A DNA stretch of 64,000 bases from Listeria floridensis FSL S10-1187 (lineage in GTDB: Bacteria; Bacillota; Bacilli; Lactobacillales; Listeriaceae), in the NCBI RefSeq assembly GCF_000525875.1, contig NZ_AODF01000015.1, positions 37,096 to 101,095 of the forward strand, in the 5' to 3' direction. Below the pieces are notes generated by a model. That model ran no database searches, had not been told where the DNA came from, and was given only the letters and a program-made list of their open reading frames with translations. The first letter of the stretch is position 1; every line of letters begins with the position of its first letter. Positions 56,214-64,000 of the stretch are shown here, one piece after another. The position numbers and the translations under genes were made by a program.

Positions 56214-58430
56214 GTGGCTAAGGAACAAAATTTAACGGCTGAACAAGTAATTGAAATGGCTTCGCACTACATGAACAAAGAGCACCTTGCTGTAGTTGAA
56301 AAAGCCTATGAATTTGCCCGCAATGCGCATAGCGAGCAGTTTCGCAAATCGGGAGAGCCCTATATTATTCATCCAATACAAGTAGCAGGAATTTTAGTTG
56401 AGCTTCATATGGACCCGCAAACGGTTGCATCAGGCTTTTTGCACGATGTTGTGGAAGACACCGAAGTGACGCTTGAAGACCTTGAAAATACTTTCGGAAA
56501 AGAAGTGGCCATGCTAGTTGATGGGGTCACCAAACTGGGGAAAATTAAATACAAATCGCATGAAGAGCAACAAGCGGAAAACCATCGTAAAATGTTTATT
56601 GCGATGGCTCAAGATATTCGCGTAATTCTGATCAAACTGGCGGATCGGCTGCATAATATGCGGACACTTAAACATCTGCCTGTTGAGAAGCAGCGCCGGA
56701 TTGCTACTGAGACGCTTGAAATTTTTGCTCCACTCGCACACCGGTTAGGGATCAGTCGTGTCAAATGGGAGCTTGAAGATACGGCTCTGCGTTATTTGAA
56801 TCCGCAACAGTACTACCGAATCGTTCATTTAATGAAACAAAAACGCGGGGCACGTGAACGTTATTTGCAAGATGTTATTGACGGTGTGCAGGATAACTTG
56901 AAAGAACTTCATATTGAAGCTGATATTTCGGGACGTCCGAAACATATTTATTCGATTTACCGAAAAATGTCAGAACAACACAAGCAGTTTAATGAAATTT
57001 ATGACCTTTTAGCCGTACGGATTATCGTAAGCAGCATTAAAGATTGTTATGCGGTTCTAGGGGTTATTCATACGCGCTGGAAACCGATGCCGGGACGTTT
57101 TAAGGATTATATTGCGATGCCGAAATCAAATATGTATCAATCCCTTCATACAACGGTAATCGGGCCGCAAGGTGAACCACTTGAGGTGCAGATTCGGACA
57201 CTTGAGATGCACCAAATTGCTGAATACGGGGTCGCGGCTCACTGGGCATACAAGGAAGGCAAAGTTATTAATTCCAAAACATCGTTCGACAATAAGATGA
57301 CTTGGTTCCGAGAAATCCTTGAGTATCAAAATGAAGCGGATAATGCGGAAGAGTTTATGGAGTCTTTGAAACTGGATTTATTCGCAGATGTGGTATACGT
57401 TTTCACGCCAAAGGGTGATGTTTTTGAGTTGCCAAACGGGTCTGTGCCACTTGATTTTGCTTACCGCATCCACACGGAAATCGGCAACAAGACAATCGGG
57501 GCAAAGGTAAATGGAAAAATTGTAACCTTGGATTATAAGCTCAAAACGGGCGATATTATTGATATTTTAACGTCGAAGCATTCTTATGGACCAAGTCGAG
57601 ACTGGCTGAAGCTCGTTCAAACTTCACAGGCACGCAACAAGATTAAGCAATTCTTCAAGCGACAGGCGAAGGAAGAAAATGTCGAAAAAGGCAGAGACAT
57701 GGTGGAAAAAGAACTGCGCCAAATGAATTTTGAACCTAAAAAAATTTTAACCCAGGAAAATTTGAAGCGGATTACGGATAAATTAAATTTTTCGCAGGAA
57801 GACGATTTATTTGCGGCGGTCGGTTATAATGGCATCACTGCTGTTCAAGTGGCTAACCGTTTGACGGATAAGGAGCGCAAAGAGCGTGAGCAAGAAGAAC
57901 AAACGGAAAAACTGCTTACGCAAGTAGAAGCGAAAAACAACAGTACGGAGCAAAATAATGAAAAGCTGAAAATTAAGCACAATGCCGGCGTTGTCGTCCA
58001 AGGCGTAGGCAACTTGCTGATTCGTTTGTCGCGCTGCTGCAATCCGGTTCCAGGAGATCAAATTGTCGGCTATATCACGAAAGGTCGAGGCATTTCGATC
58101 CACAGAAAGGATTGTCCTAATGTACAAACGATCGAATCTGATCGGCTGATTGATGTTGAATGGGAAGATGCTGATTTAAAATCGAAGACGGATTACAGTG
58201 TTGATATTGAAATTTTCGGTTATAATCGGAATGGTCTTTTAAATGATATTTTACAGGTGATTAACAGCTTGACTTCTAATATAAACGGCGTTAATGCAAA
58301 AGTTGATCATAATAAGATGGCAACACTTGTCTTGACACTCCAAATTCATAACATTAATCATCTTCAGCGTGTCGTAGATAAGATCAAACAAATTCCGGAT
58401 GTTTATACGGTTAGAAGGCTGATGAATTAG
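56214..58430 (+). CDS. relA: Bifunctional (p)ppGpp synthetase/hydrolase RelA/Rel
   Basis: A 738-residue long Rel enzyme. The HD hydrolase domain keeps His53 and His77-Asp78/Glu81-Asp82 ([11 protein letters not shown]), so hydrolysis should be active. The synthetase has [13 protein letters not shown] and [29 protein letters not shown] ([29 protein letters not shown]), a zinc-finger/RIS region ([19 protein letters not shown]) and a C-terminal ACT domain follow. GTG 56214 gives MAKEQ and the expected length; GTG 56208 is also in frame. Confidence 0.97.
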   Translation: MAKEQNLTAEQVIEMASHYMNKEHLAVVEKAYEFARNAHSEQFRKSGEPYIIHPIQVAGILVELHMDPQTVASGFLHDVVEDTEVTLEDLENTFGKEVAMLVDGVTKLGKIKYKSHEEQQAENHRKMFIAMAQDIRVILIKLADRLHNMRTLKHLPVEKQRRIATETLEIFAPLAHRLGISRVKWELEDTALRYLNPQQYYRIVHLMKQKRGARERYLQDVIDGVQDNLKELHIEADISGRPKHIYSIYRKMSEQHKQFNEIYDLLAVRIIVSSIKDCYAVLGVIHTRWKPMPGRFKDYIAMPKSNMYQSLHTTVIGPQGEPLEVQIRTLEMHQIAEYGVAAHWAYKEGKVINSKTSFDNKMTWFREILEYQNEADNAEEFMESLKLDLFADVVYVFTPKGDVFELPNGSVPLDFAYRIHTEIGNKTIGAKVNGKIVTLDYKLKTGDIIDILTSKHSYGPSRDWLKLVQTSQARNKIKQFFKRQAKEENVEKGRDMVEKELRQMNFEPKKILTQENLKRITDKLNFSQEDDLFAAVGYNGITAVQVANRLTDKERKEREQEEQTEKLLTQVEAKNNSTEQNNEKLKIKHNAGVVVQGVGNLLIRLSRCCNPVPGDQIVGYITKGRGISIHRKDCPNVQTIESDRLIDVEWEDADLKSKTDYSVDIEIFGYNRNGLLNDILQVINSLTSNINGVNAKVDHNKMATLVLTLQIHNINHLQRVVDKIKQIPDVYTVRRLMN

Positions 58431-58444
58431 AGGAGGAAATTGAA

Positions 58445-58900
58445 ATGCGGGTTTTGCTTCAGCGTACGAAAGCTGCTAGTGTGACGATTGATGATGAAAT
58501 TATCGGGGAAATTCCTTTTGGTTTATGTCTGCTTGTCGGCTTTACTCATAGCGACACGGAAAAAGAAGTAGAGCTTCTGGCGCAAAAAATTGCTGGATTG
58601 CGGATTTTTGAAGATGAGTTTGAAAAAATGAATTTATCACTGCAAGATGTTGGTGGCGATATTTTAAGTGTTTCGCAGTTTACGCTATACGCGGATGCGA
58701 GAAAAGGTAGGAGACCGAGTTTTACGGACTCTGCTCCGGGAAATAAGGCTGAGGTTCTGTATAATTTGTTTAATAAGAAATTGGAAACGGATTACGGTTT
58801 TAATGTTGAAACGGGTGTTTTTGGAGCCTTTATGGAAGTTTCAATTGTAAATGACGGTCCTGTAACCATGATGCTTGATTCAGCCGATTTGGCTAAATAG
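58445..58900 (+). CDS. dtd: D-aminoacyl-tRNA deacylase
   Basis: A 151-residue proofreading enzyme that frees tRNA from D-amino acids and glycine. The N-terminal [16 protein letters not shown], the catalytic [17 protein letters not shown] and the chirality motif [11 protein letters not shown] are present. AGAGGAGG lies 8 nt upstream of ATG. It follows relA by 14 nt, an operon conserved across Firmicutes. Confidence 0.96.
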   Translation: MRVLLQRTKAASVTIDDEIIGEIPFGLCLLVGFTHSDTEKEVELLAQKIAGLRIFEDEFEKMNLSLQDVGGDILSVSQFTLYADARKGRRPSFTDSAPGNKAEVLYNLFNKKLETDYGFNVETGVFGAFMEVSIVNDGPVTMMLDSADLAK

Positions 58901-58913
58901 ATATTTTGGCATA

Positions 58914-58955
58914 AAAAATCCGGCAAGTGAAGAGTAACTTCACTTGCCGGATTTT
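58914..58955. terminator. Bidirectional terminator between dtd and the amidase gene
   Basis: AAAAATCCGGCAAGTGAAG and CTTCACTTGCCGGATTTTT form a long perfect stem with a 5-nt loop; both strands end in T. Confidence 0.95.
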
Positions 58956-58959
58956 TATT

Positions 58960-60243
58960 TTAATTTGAAAAATAATTTGCGAGACCGCTTGTAACTGCAT
59001 CGGCAATTTGACTACGGTAAGAGCCAGAATTGATCCGTTCTTCGTCAATTTTCGAGCTAAGATAGCCTAGCTCAAGAAGCACTGCAGGCTGATTGTTTTC
59101 ACGGACAACATAAAAGTCGCCGACACGTGCACCGCGGTTTGATATCGCTAAAGCATCGCCTAAGCTGTTATTTATGGAAGTTGCAAGACTTTGATCACGA
59201 TTCTTGTAGTAATAGGTCGTTTGTCCGCTAATATCGCCGGTTCCTTCTTCAACGCTGTCATAATGAAGACTGACAAATGCATCTGCTTGGTTTTCTGATG
59301 CGATCTTTGTCCGTTCACGAAGCGAAACGTATTCGTCTTTACTGCGAGTCATGATCACCTTGGCTCCAGCTTGTTCTAACTTGTTTTTAATTGCTTTAGC
59401 TGTCTTTAATGTTACGTCTTTTTCAACAGTTCCCATCTCGCCTTTTGCACCGGGATCGTTACCACCGTGCCCTGGATCAAGAACAATAGTGGCTTCGGAA
59501 AGCTTGGTTGTTTTCGATTTTTGCGGAGCTGAGTTTTTATTTGATGAAATGTCAACAACCCAGTTCGCTACGTAACCCAGTTCACCGCTCGAGGTTTCTA
59601 CTTGATACCAGTCGCCTTGTACGCCTTGGATCTCGTAAGATTGTCCTGAATCAGCTTTTTCGATGACAGAACCGCTTAAATCCGGTTTATTGCGGATGTT
59701 TGTTGCATTACTACGAATTGTGACACGCTGCAAATCTTTTGCATCGCTTTTTGTCGTCGATTGCCTGATCGTTATGTACTTCGAACTGACCCAAGCGTTT
59801 TGCCCTTGATATTGGATCTGAGCCCAGCCGTTTTGCTCGCTGATAACGTTGATCTGATCATTCGTATTTAATATTCCAAGTACTTTTGAGTCGGCACTTG
59901 GTTTTTCGCGTACGTTCAGTCCACCTTCTGAGGTGACGACAGCCATACTGTTACTCGCAGCACTGACAGTAGTATTCTTAACAAGCCAGCTTGCGACCCA
60001 GCCGCTATCTCCATTATCAAGACGGACTTTATACCATTTATTTTCTTCTCCGATTACTTGTAGCACATCATTTTTCCGAACTTGACTCGTGACGTCATAA
60101 GCAAGACCCGGACCGCTTCTTACGTTGAGAACTTCAGCTTCAACGCTTACAGAGTTGGCGTGAGCCATTGCAAAGGTTACCATGATTCCAGCTGCAATGA
60201 GTGCTATCGATAAAATCGTAACAAATATGAATTTTTTACGCAC
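58960..60243 (-). CDS. SH3b-domain N-acetylmuramoyl-L-alanine amidase
   Basis: A 427-residue secreted wall hydrolase. The signal peptide (residues 1-30) ends at a likely cleavage near AMAHANS. Three bacterial SH3 domains follow (about 32-90, 102-160, 172-230), each with the N-V/I-R-x-x-P/G pattern such as LNVRSGPG and LNVREKPS. The Amidase_3 domain (about 250-425) has zinc ligands in VLDPGHGGNDPGA, Glu in GTVEKDVTL, VSLHYDS and the catalytic ELGYLS. It cuts between muramic acid and L-Ala. The gene diverges from hisS and is separated from it by a 16-bp palindrome. Confidence 0.94.
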   Translation of the reverse strand: MRKKFIFVTILSIALIAAGIMVTFAMAHANSVSVEAEVLNVRSGPGLAYDVTSQVRKNDVLQVIGEENKWYKVRLDNGDSGWVASWLVKNTTVSAASNSMAVVTSEGGLNVREKPSADSKVLGILNTNDQINVISEQNGWAQIQYQGQNAWVSSKYITIRQSTTKSDAKDLQRVTIRSNATNIRNKPDLSGSVIEKADSGQSYEIQGVQGDWYQVETSSGELGYVANWVVDISSNKNSAPQKSKTTKLSEATIVLDPGHGGNDPGAKGEMGTVEKDVTLKTAKAIKNKLEQAGAKVIMTRSKDEYVSLRERTKIASENQADAFVSLHYDSVEEGTGDISGQTTYYYKNRDQSLATSINNSLGDALAISNRGARVGDFYVVRENNQPAVLLELGYLSSKIDEERINSGSYRSQIADAVTSGLANYFSN

Positions 60244-60296
60244 GAAATCGAAACACCCCCTAAAAGTTTAGTTCAGTAAAATGTTACCACAAAATG

Positions 60297-60312
60297 AGGT
60301 TTCGCGAAACCT
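60297..60312. promoter_or_regulatory. 16-bp perfect palindrome upstream of the amidase gene
   Basis: AGGTTTCGCGAAACCT is perfectly self-complementary. It lies 54 bp upstream of the amidase start codon, at the position expected for its promoter, and about 33 bp upstream of the hisS -35 box. It is a likely operator for an unidentified repressor. Confidence 0.55.
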
Positions 60313-60344
60313 ATAACCTCTTTTTAGAAAAATTATTGTAGTTA

Positions 60345-60373
60345 TTGACTTTCAAGCGGTTTTCTAGTAATCT
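60345..60373 (+). promoter_or_regulatory. Promoter of the hisS-aspS leader
   Basis: TTGACT (60345-60350), a 17-bp spacer, TAATCT (60368-60373). Transcription would start near 60380, just before the T-box. Confidence 0.75.
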
Positions 60374-60397
60374 AGAAATAATTCATATTGAGACTTA

Positions 60398-60638
60398 AGA
60401 CGAAGAAAAGTAGGGGCTTCACTCCCAAATAAGAGAGGATTTCGATAGCTGAGAGAAATCTATGGTGATAAGTACTTGAAAGACACTTCCGAGGTTTTGG
60501 CCGAAAGAACGAGTAGGCTAAGACGTATTCCGGCGTTAACGGAAAAGTGGGAATGTTTTCATTCCAATTAGGGTGGTACCACGGGTAAATTAATCTCTCG
60601 TCCCTTGTTCATTGTGACAAGGGGCGGGAGTTTTTTCA
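60398..60638 (+). ncRNA. T-box riboswitch leader of hisS-aspS
   Basis: The conserved T-box sequence AGGGTGGTACCACG is at about 60570-60583. Stem I has the AGTA motif in its 5' strand near 60409 and a candidate specifier loop GAAAGACA at 60478-60485, closed by GAAG/CTTC. The specifier region GACAC (60482-60486) contains GAC (Asp) and CAC (His) in overlapping frames. A terminator (CTCTCGTCCCTTGT / ACAAGGGGCGGGAG, 60595-60632, then T6) follows. Uncharged tRNA would favour the antiterminator and raise synthetase expression. Confidence 0.92.
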
Positions 60639-60689
60639 TACAATCAATTCGAATCCCCTAGACTGAAACGATTAAAGGAGGCAATATAA

Positions 60690-61967
60690 ATGGAAATTCA
60701 ATTACCGCGCGGAACAAGGGATATTTTACCGGATGAAGTAGCATCTTGGCATTTTTTAGAAGAAAAATTCCGGTCAATTTGCGAAAACTACCGCTATAGC
60801 GAAATTCGGACTCCGATTTTTGAACACACGGAATTGTTTGAACGCGGCGTTGGTGATTCAACGGATATCGTAACAAAAGAAATGTATACTTTTGCTGATA
60901 AAAAGGGAAGAAGTTTGACGCTTCGACCTGAAGGAACTGCTTCTGTTGTTCGTGCTTTTGTTGAACATAAGATGTTCGGTGATGTCAATCAGCCTGTTAA
61001 ACTCTATTACAATGGTCCGATGTTCCGTTATGAGCGCCCACAAGGTGGACGACAACGGCAATTTACGCAAATGGGGCTTGAAGCAATCGGCAGTGATGAT
61101 CCTTCAATTGATGCAGAGGTCATCTCGCTAGCAATGAATTTTTTCCGCTCGATCGGACTGAAAAATATTTCTTTAATTATTAATAGTCTCGGAGATAAGG
61201 AAAGTCGTTTAAAGCATCGAGAAGCTTTGATTGCGCATTTTGAACCACGGATTGATGAGTTCTGTTCGGACTGTCAGGCTCGCCTTTACAAAAATCCGCT
61301 ACGGATCTTGGATTGCAAAACGGATCACGCGCACCCGCTTGTCGCAAGTGCGCCTTCGATTTTGGATTTCTTGAATGAGGAATCTAAGGATTATTTTGCG
61401 AAGGTGAAGAGCTTTCTTGATGCGATTGGTATCAATTACACGGTTGATCCGACGCTTGTAAGGGGACTTGATTACTATAACCATACGACATTTGAAATTA
61501 TGAGCGATGAAGAAGGATTCGGCGCAAAAACCACGCTTTGCGGCGGCGGACGTTATCACGGTCTTGTGCAAGAATTTGACGGGCCGGATACGCCGGGAAT
61601 TGGGTTCGGAATGGGCGTTGAGCGGGTTTTACTTGCGCTTGATAAGGCGAAGATTGAAATTCCGGATGCGAATCCGCTTGTGTGCTATGTCATTGCAGCT
61701 CAGCCGGAAGTGGAAGAGAAGATTGTTCAGCTTGTGAATCGGTTGCGAATGCACGGAATCAGCGCGGAAAAAGATTATCAAAAACGGAAGTTAAAAGGGC
61801 AATTGAAAGATGCCGATCGTAAAAAAGCAAAATATACGGTGATCATTGGAGAAGACGAGCTTCGAACTGGCGAGTATACGCTGAAAGATATGGCGACTGG
61901 CAAACAGTTCCTCGTGACGGAAGATGAACTGATTACAACACTTGAAAAAGCGGAGGGGGACAAATGA
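60690..61967 (+). CDS. hisS: Histidyl-tRNA synthetase
   Basis: A 425-residue class II synthetase. Motif 1 is in the N-terminal part. Motif 2 is [19 protein letters not shown]. The histidine-specific blocks are [15 protein letters not shown] and [12 protein letters not shown]. Motif 3 is [16 protein letters not shown]. The C-terminal anticodon-binding domain spans about 330-420. AAAGGAGG lies upstream of the ATG. It overlaps aspS by 4 nt (ATGA), so both enzymes are made from the T-box-controlled mRNA. Confidence 0.97.
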   Translation: MEIQLPRGTRDILPDEVASWHFLEEKFRSICENYRYSEIRTPIFEHTELFERGVGDSTDIVTKEMYTFADKKGRSLTLRPEGTASVVRAFVEHKMFGDVNQPVKLYYNGPMFRYERPQGGRQRQFTQMGLEAIGSDDPSIDAEVISLAMNFFRSIGLKNISLIINSLGDKESRLKHREALIAHFEPRIDEFCSDCQARLYKNPLRILDCKTDHAHPLVASAPSILDFLNEESKDYFAKVKSFLDAIGINYTVDPTLVRGLDYYNHTTFEIMSDEEGFGAKTTLCGGGRYHGLVQEFDGPDTPGIGFGMGVERVLLALDKAKIEIPDANPLVCYVIAAQPEVEEKIVQLVNRLRMHGISAEKDYQKRKLKGQLKDADRKKAKYTVIIGEDELRTGEYTLKDMATGKQFLVTEDELITTLEKAEGDK

Positions 61968-63730
61968 TGGAACAAAGAACGGCATATTGTGGAGAAATTA
62001 CAGAAAAATACGTGGGTGAAGCGGTCACTTTATATGGATGGGTTCAAAAACGACGCGATCTAGGGGGATTAATTTTCGTTGATTTACGTGATCGTGAAGG
62101 CATCGTTCAGGTTGTGTTTAACCCCGAGCTATCAGAGGAGGCACTAAAGACGGCTGAGGAAATTCGGTCGGAATTTGTAATTGCTGTGAAAGGGAAAGTT
62201 GCACTTCGGGCCGATGAAGCGGTAAACGCCAAGCTTAAAACAGGTAAAGTCGAAATTTTGGCGAATGAAATTGAAATTTTAAACCGTTCAAAGACACCGC
62301 CTTTCTACATTGAAGACGGGGTTAATGTTTCGGATGAACTTCGTTTGAAATATCGCTATTTGGATTTGCGTCGTCCGGAAATGACTGCGACGTTTAAGAT
62401 GCGTCATCACGTGACACGAGTGTTCCGCGAAAGATTAAATGATCTTGGGTTCTATGATATTGAAACGCCTTATTTGACAAAGAGTACGCCAGAAGGGGCA
62501 CGTGATTATCTTGTGCCAAGCCGGGTTTATCCTGGAAGCTTCTATGCCTTGCCGCAATCGCCGCAGATTTTGAAGCAACTATTAATGACGGCTGGGTTTG
62601 ACAAATACTATCAAATTGTTCGTTGTTTCCGTGATGAGGATTTACGTGGTGATCGTCAGCCTGAATTTACGCAAATTGACTTGGAGACGAGCTTCCTTAA
62701 TATTGAGGATATTCAAGCGATTACAGAAGATATGCTTACAGCGGTTGTGAAAGAAGTGAAGGGGATTGATATCCCACGTCCGTTCCTTAAGATGACGTAT
62801 GAAGAAGCAATGCGCCGTTTTGGAAGCGACAAGCCTGATATTCGTTTTGGTCTTGAGCTTACGGATGTTTCAGAGGTTGTAAAAGATGTAGAATTTAAAG
62901 TATTCTCGGGAGCAGTCGCATCAGGTGGTCAAGTTAAAGCGATCAATGCTAAACACGCGGCTGAAAAGTATTCACGTAAAGATATTGATGCACTTGGAAC
63001 ATTTGTTTCAAATTATGGCGCGAAAGGGCTTGCTTGGCTAAAAGCGGAGGAAACGGAATTAAAAGGTCCAATTGCGAAGTTTTTTGATGCTTCTAAGCAG
63101 CAAGAGCTTCGTCAAGCACTTGATGTTGAACCGGGTGATCTTCTCTTGTTTGCAGCAGATTCAAAAGAAGTTGTCGCAGCATCTCTTGGCGCACTTCGGA
63201 CAAAACTCGGCAAGGAACTTGAGCTTTATGATGAAAGCGAGCTTGCTTTCTTATGGGTTACAGATTGGCCGCTATTCGAATATGATGAAGAAGCCGGACG
63301 CTTTGTTTCCGCTCACCACCCGTTTACTTTACCGAGAAAAGAGGACATAGAACTGCTTGAAACTGCACCTGAAAAGGCGATGGCAGAAGCTTATGATATC
63401 GTTTTAAATGGTTATGAAATCGGCGGCGGATCACTTAGAATTTACCAAAAAGATGTGCAACAGAAGATGCTTCGCGCGCTTGGATTCAGTGATGCGGATG
63501 CTGAGGAACAGTTTGGATTCTTGATGTCAGCACTTGAATACGGAACACCTCCGCATGGAGGAATTGCACTTGGGCTTGACCGAATCGTGATGATTCTTGC
63601 CGGAAGCAACAATCTGCGTGATACGATTGCCTTTCCGAAAACGGGAAGCGCAGTTGATCTCTTGACGCAAGCACCAAGCAAGGTAAGTGATGCGCAGTTG
63701 CATGAACTAAAGCTTAAAACGGAAGAATAA
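61964..63730 (+). CDS. aspS: Aspartyl-tRNA synthetase
   Basis: A 588-residue bacterial-type class IIb enzyme. The N-terminal OB anticodon domain ([26 protein letters not shown]) is followed by motif 1, motif 2 ([19 protein letters not shown]), the GAD insertion domain (about 290-420), and motif 3 ([28 protein letters not shown]). It starts at ATG 61964 or 61967 after GGAGGGGG inside hisS. Confidence 0.97.
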   Translation: MMEQRTAYCGEITEKYVGEAVTLYGWVQKRRDLGGLIFVDLRDREGIVQVVFNPELSEEALKTAEEIRSEFVIAVKGKVALRADEAVNAKLKTGKVEILANEIEILNRSKTPPFYIEDGVNVSDELRLKYRYLDLRRPEMTATFKMRHHVTRVFRERLNDLGFYDIETPYLTKSTPEGARDYLVPSRVYPGSFYALPQSPQILKQLLMTAGFDKYYQIVRCFRDEDLRGDRQPEFTQIDLETSFLNIEDIQAITEDMLTAVVKEVKGIDIPRPFLKMTYEEAMRRFGSDKPDIRFGLELTDVSEVVKDVEFKVFSGAVASGGQVKAINAKHAAEKYSRKDIDALGTFVSNYGAKGLAWLKAEETELKGPIAKFFDASKQQELRQALDVEPGDLLLFAADSKEVVAASLGALRTKLGKELELYDESELAFLWVTDWPLFEYDEEAGRFVSAHHPFTLPRKEDIELLETAPEKAMAEAYDIVLNGYEIGGGSLRIYQKDVQQKMLRALGFSDADAEEQFGFLMSALEYGTPPHGGIALGLDRIVMILAGSNNLRDTIAFPKTGSAVDLLTQAPSKVSDAQLHELKLKTEE

Positions 63731-63734
63731 GATT

Positions 63735-63768
63735 AAAAACGAAGCAGGTAGAAGCTGCTTCGTTTTTT
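63735..63768 (+). terminator. Terminator of hisS-aspS
   Basis: AAAAACGAAGCAG and CTGCTTCGTTTTT pair across a 7-nt loop, followed by T. Confidence 0.93.
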
Positions 63769-63779
63769 GATAGGGGAAT

Positions 63780-63808
63780 GAAAAAGTGCGGAGCAGACGC
63801 TCCGCACT
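63780..63808 (-). terminator. Terminator-like hairpin at the edge of the IS element
   Basis: AGTGCGGAGC and GCTCCGCACT form a perfect 10-bp stem with a 4-nt loop. Read on the minus strand it is followed by TTTTT, so it can end transposase transcripts or block readthrough. Confidence 0.75.
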
Positions 63809-64000
63809 CAGACTGTTGAAAAACGACAATTCCAAAATGAAAAAAAAGACGGGATTGTCGTTTTTAGCTCTCAGAATGAAAAAACTCGAAGAAGAACAAG
63901 ACTTCTTCCACGTCCATAAAGCTAGTTTTTTCAGGTTCATGGCAGTATAAGTAAGCGTGGCTTGCAGTGTGACTTTCGCTAATCCGCGATACGTCGCATA
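63808..64000 (-). CDS. IS1182-like transposase, C-terminal fragment (continues past the window; frameshift)
   Basis: Minus-strand reading gives YATYRGLAKVTLQATLTYT followed by AMNLKKLALWTWKK, the characteristic C-terminal end of IS1182-type DDE transposases. The element continues beyond position 64000. The A8 run at 63840-63847 puts the frame into a readthrough that would extend to 63707 inside aspS. With seven A the protein ends at a stop spanning 63808-63810, beside the element's tip. The element may be active or a remnant; only one end is visible. Confidence 0.72.
63809..64000 (-). mobile_element. One end of an IS1182-like insertion sequence
   Basis: Contains the 3' end of the transposase gene. 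The tip CAGACTGTTGAAAAACGAC (from about 63809) is a plausible terminal inverted repeat, but the other end is outside the window so this cannot be confirmed. It sits just after the aspS terminator. Confidence 0.6.

Overview
The window looks like a chromosomal segment of a Listeria-type Firmicute. The order dxs-tlyA-argR-recN-ptb-buk-lpd-bkdAA-bkdAB-bkdB-peptidase-gnd-lisR-lisK-yidC-acyP-fni-trhO-yitT-ftsK-tcsA-nucleoside ABC transporter-M16 peptidases-SDR-rodZ-pgsA-cinA-recA-rny follows, from memory, the L. monocytogenes lmo1365-lmo1399 order. The right third (yebC-ruvA-ruvB-queA-tgt-yajC-comN-secDF-lapA-recJ-apt-relA-dtd-amidase-hisS-aspS) follows lmo1535-lmo1519 read backwards. Together with LisRK, a Prli42-like miniprotein, and both MEP (dxs) and mevalonate-type (fni) isoprenoid genes, this points to Listeriaceae. 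The species is not determined; sequence differences and extra genes suggest it is not L. monocytogenes itself.

Layout. 1-6150: dxs (5' truncated), tlyA, an accessory secreted SdrD-B-like protein, argR, recN. 6150-13240: ptb-buk-lpd-bkdAA-bkdAB-bkdB, which make branched-chain acyl-CoA primers for membrane fatty acids. 13280-19110: prli42 (31 codons, minus strand), an M20 peptidase, gnd, lisRK and a Nudix hydrolase. 19120-23210: acyP-orf97-yidC on the minus strand, a DUF1033 gene, fni, and trhO on the minus strand. 23210-28080: yitT, a ClpP paralogue behind a perfect CtsR operator, ftsK/spoIIIE, and an orphan gene bracketed by a 14-bp direct repeat. 28200-33460: tcsA lipoprotein and a nucleoside-type ABC transporter. 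33490-43200: M16 peptidase pair, SDR, rodZ, pgsA, cinA, recA (LexA box), rny. 43200-43290: junction between two blocks that are far apart and oppositely oriented in L. monocytogenes. 43295-58955: yebC, aldehyde dehydrogenase, ruvAB (candidate LexA box), queA, tgt, yajC, comN, secDF, lapA, recJ, apt, relA, dtd. 58960-63770: SH3b-amidase on the minus strand, then a T-box leader driving hisS-aspS. 63780-64000: one end of an IS1182-like element.

A strong global feature is that about fifteen reading frames break by a single base, nearly always inside a homopolymer and usually through one extra A or T in a run of 4-9. Many affected genes are core genes (dxs, secDF, ruvA, yebC, ftsK, bkdAB). Sequencing or assembly indels are by far the simplest reading, so I annotate these as intact genes with a marked frameshift. 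I did not find a convincing wholly new system. The best leads are the CtsR-controlled ClpP paralogue, the Prli42 miniprotein gene, the SdrD-B-like island, the direct-repeat-flanked orphan gene, the 80-nt folded element between pgsA and cinA, the hisS-aspS T-box with overlapping Asp/His codons, and a 16-bp perfect palindrome upstream of the amidase gene.
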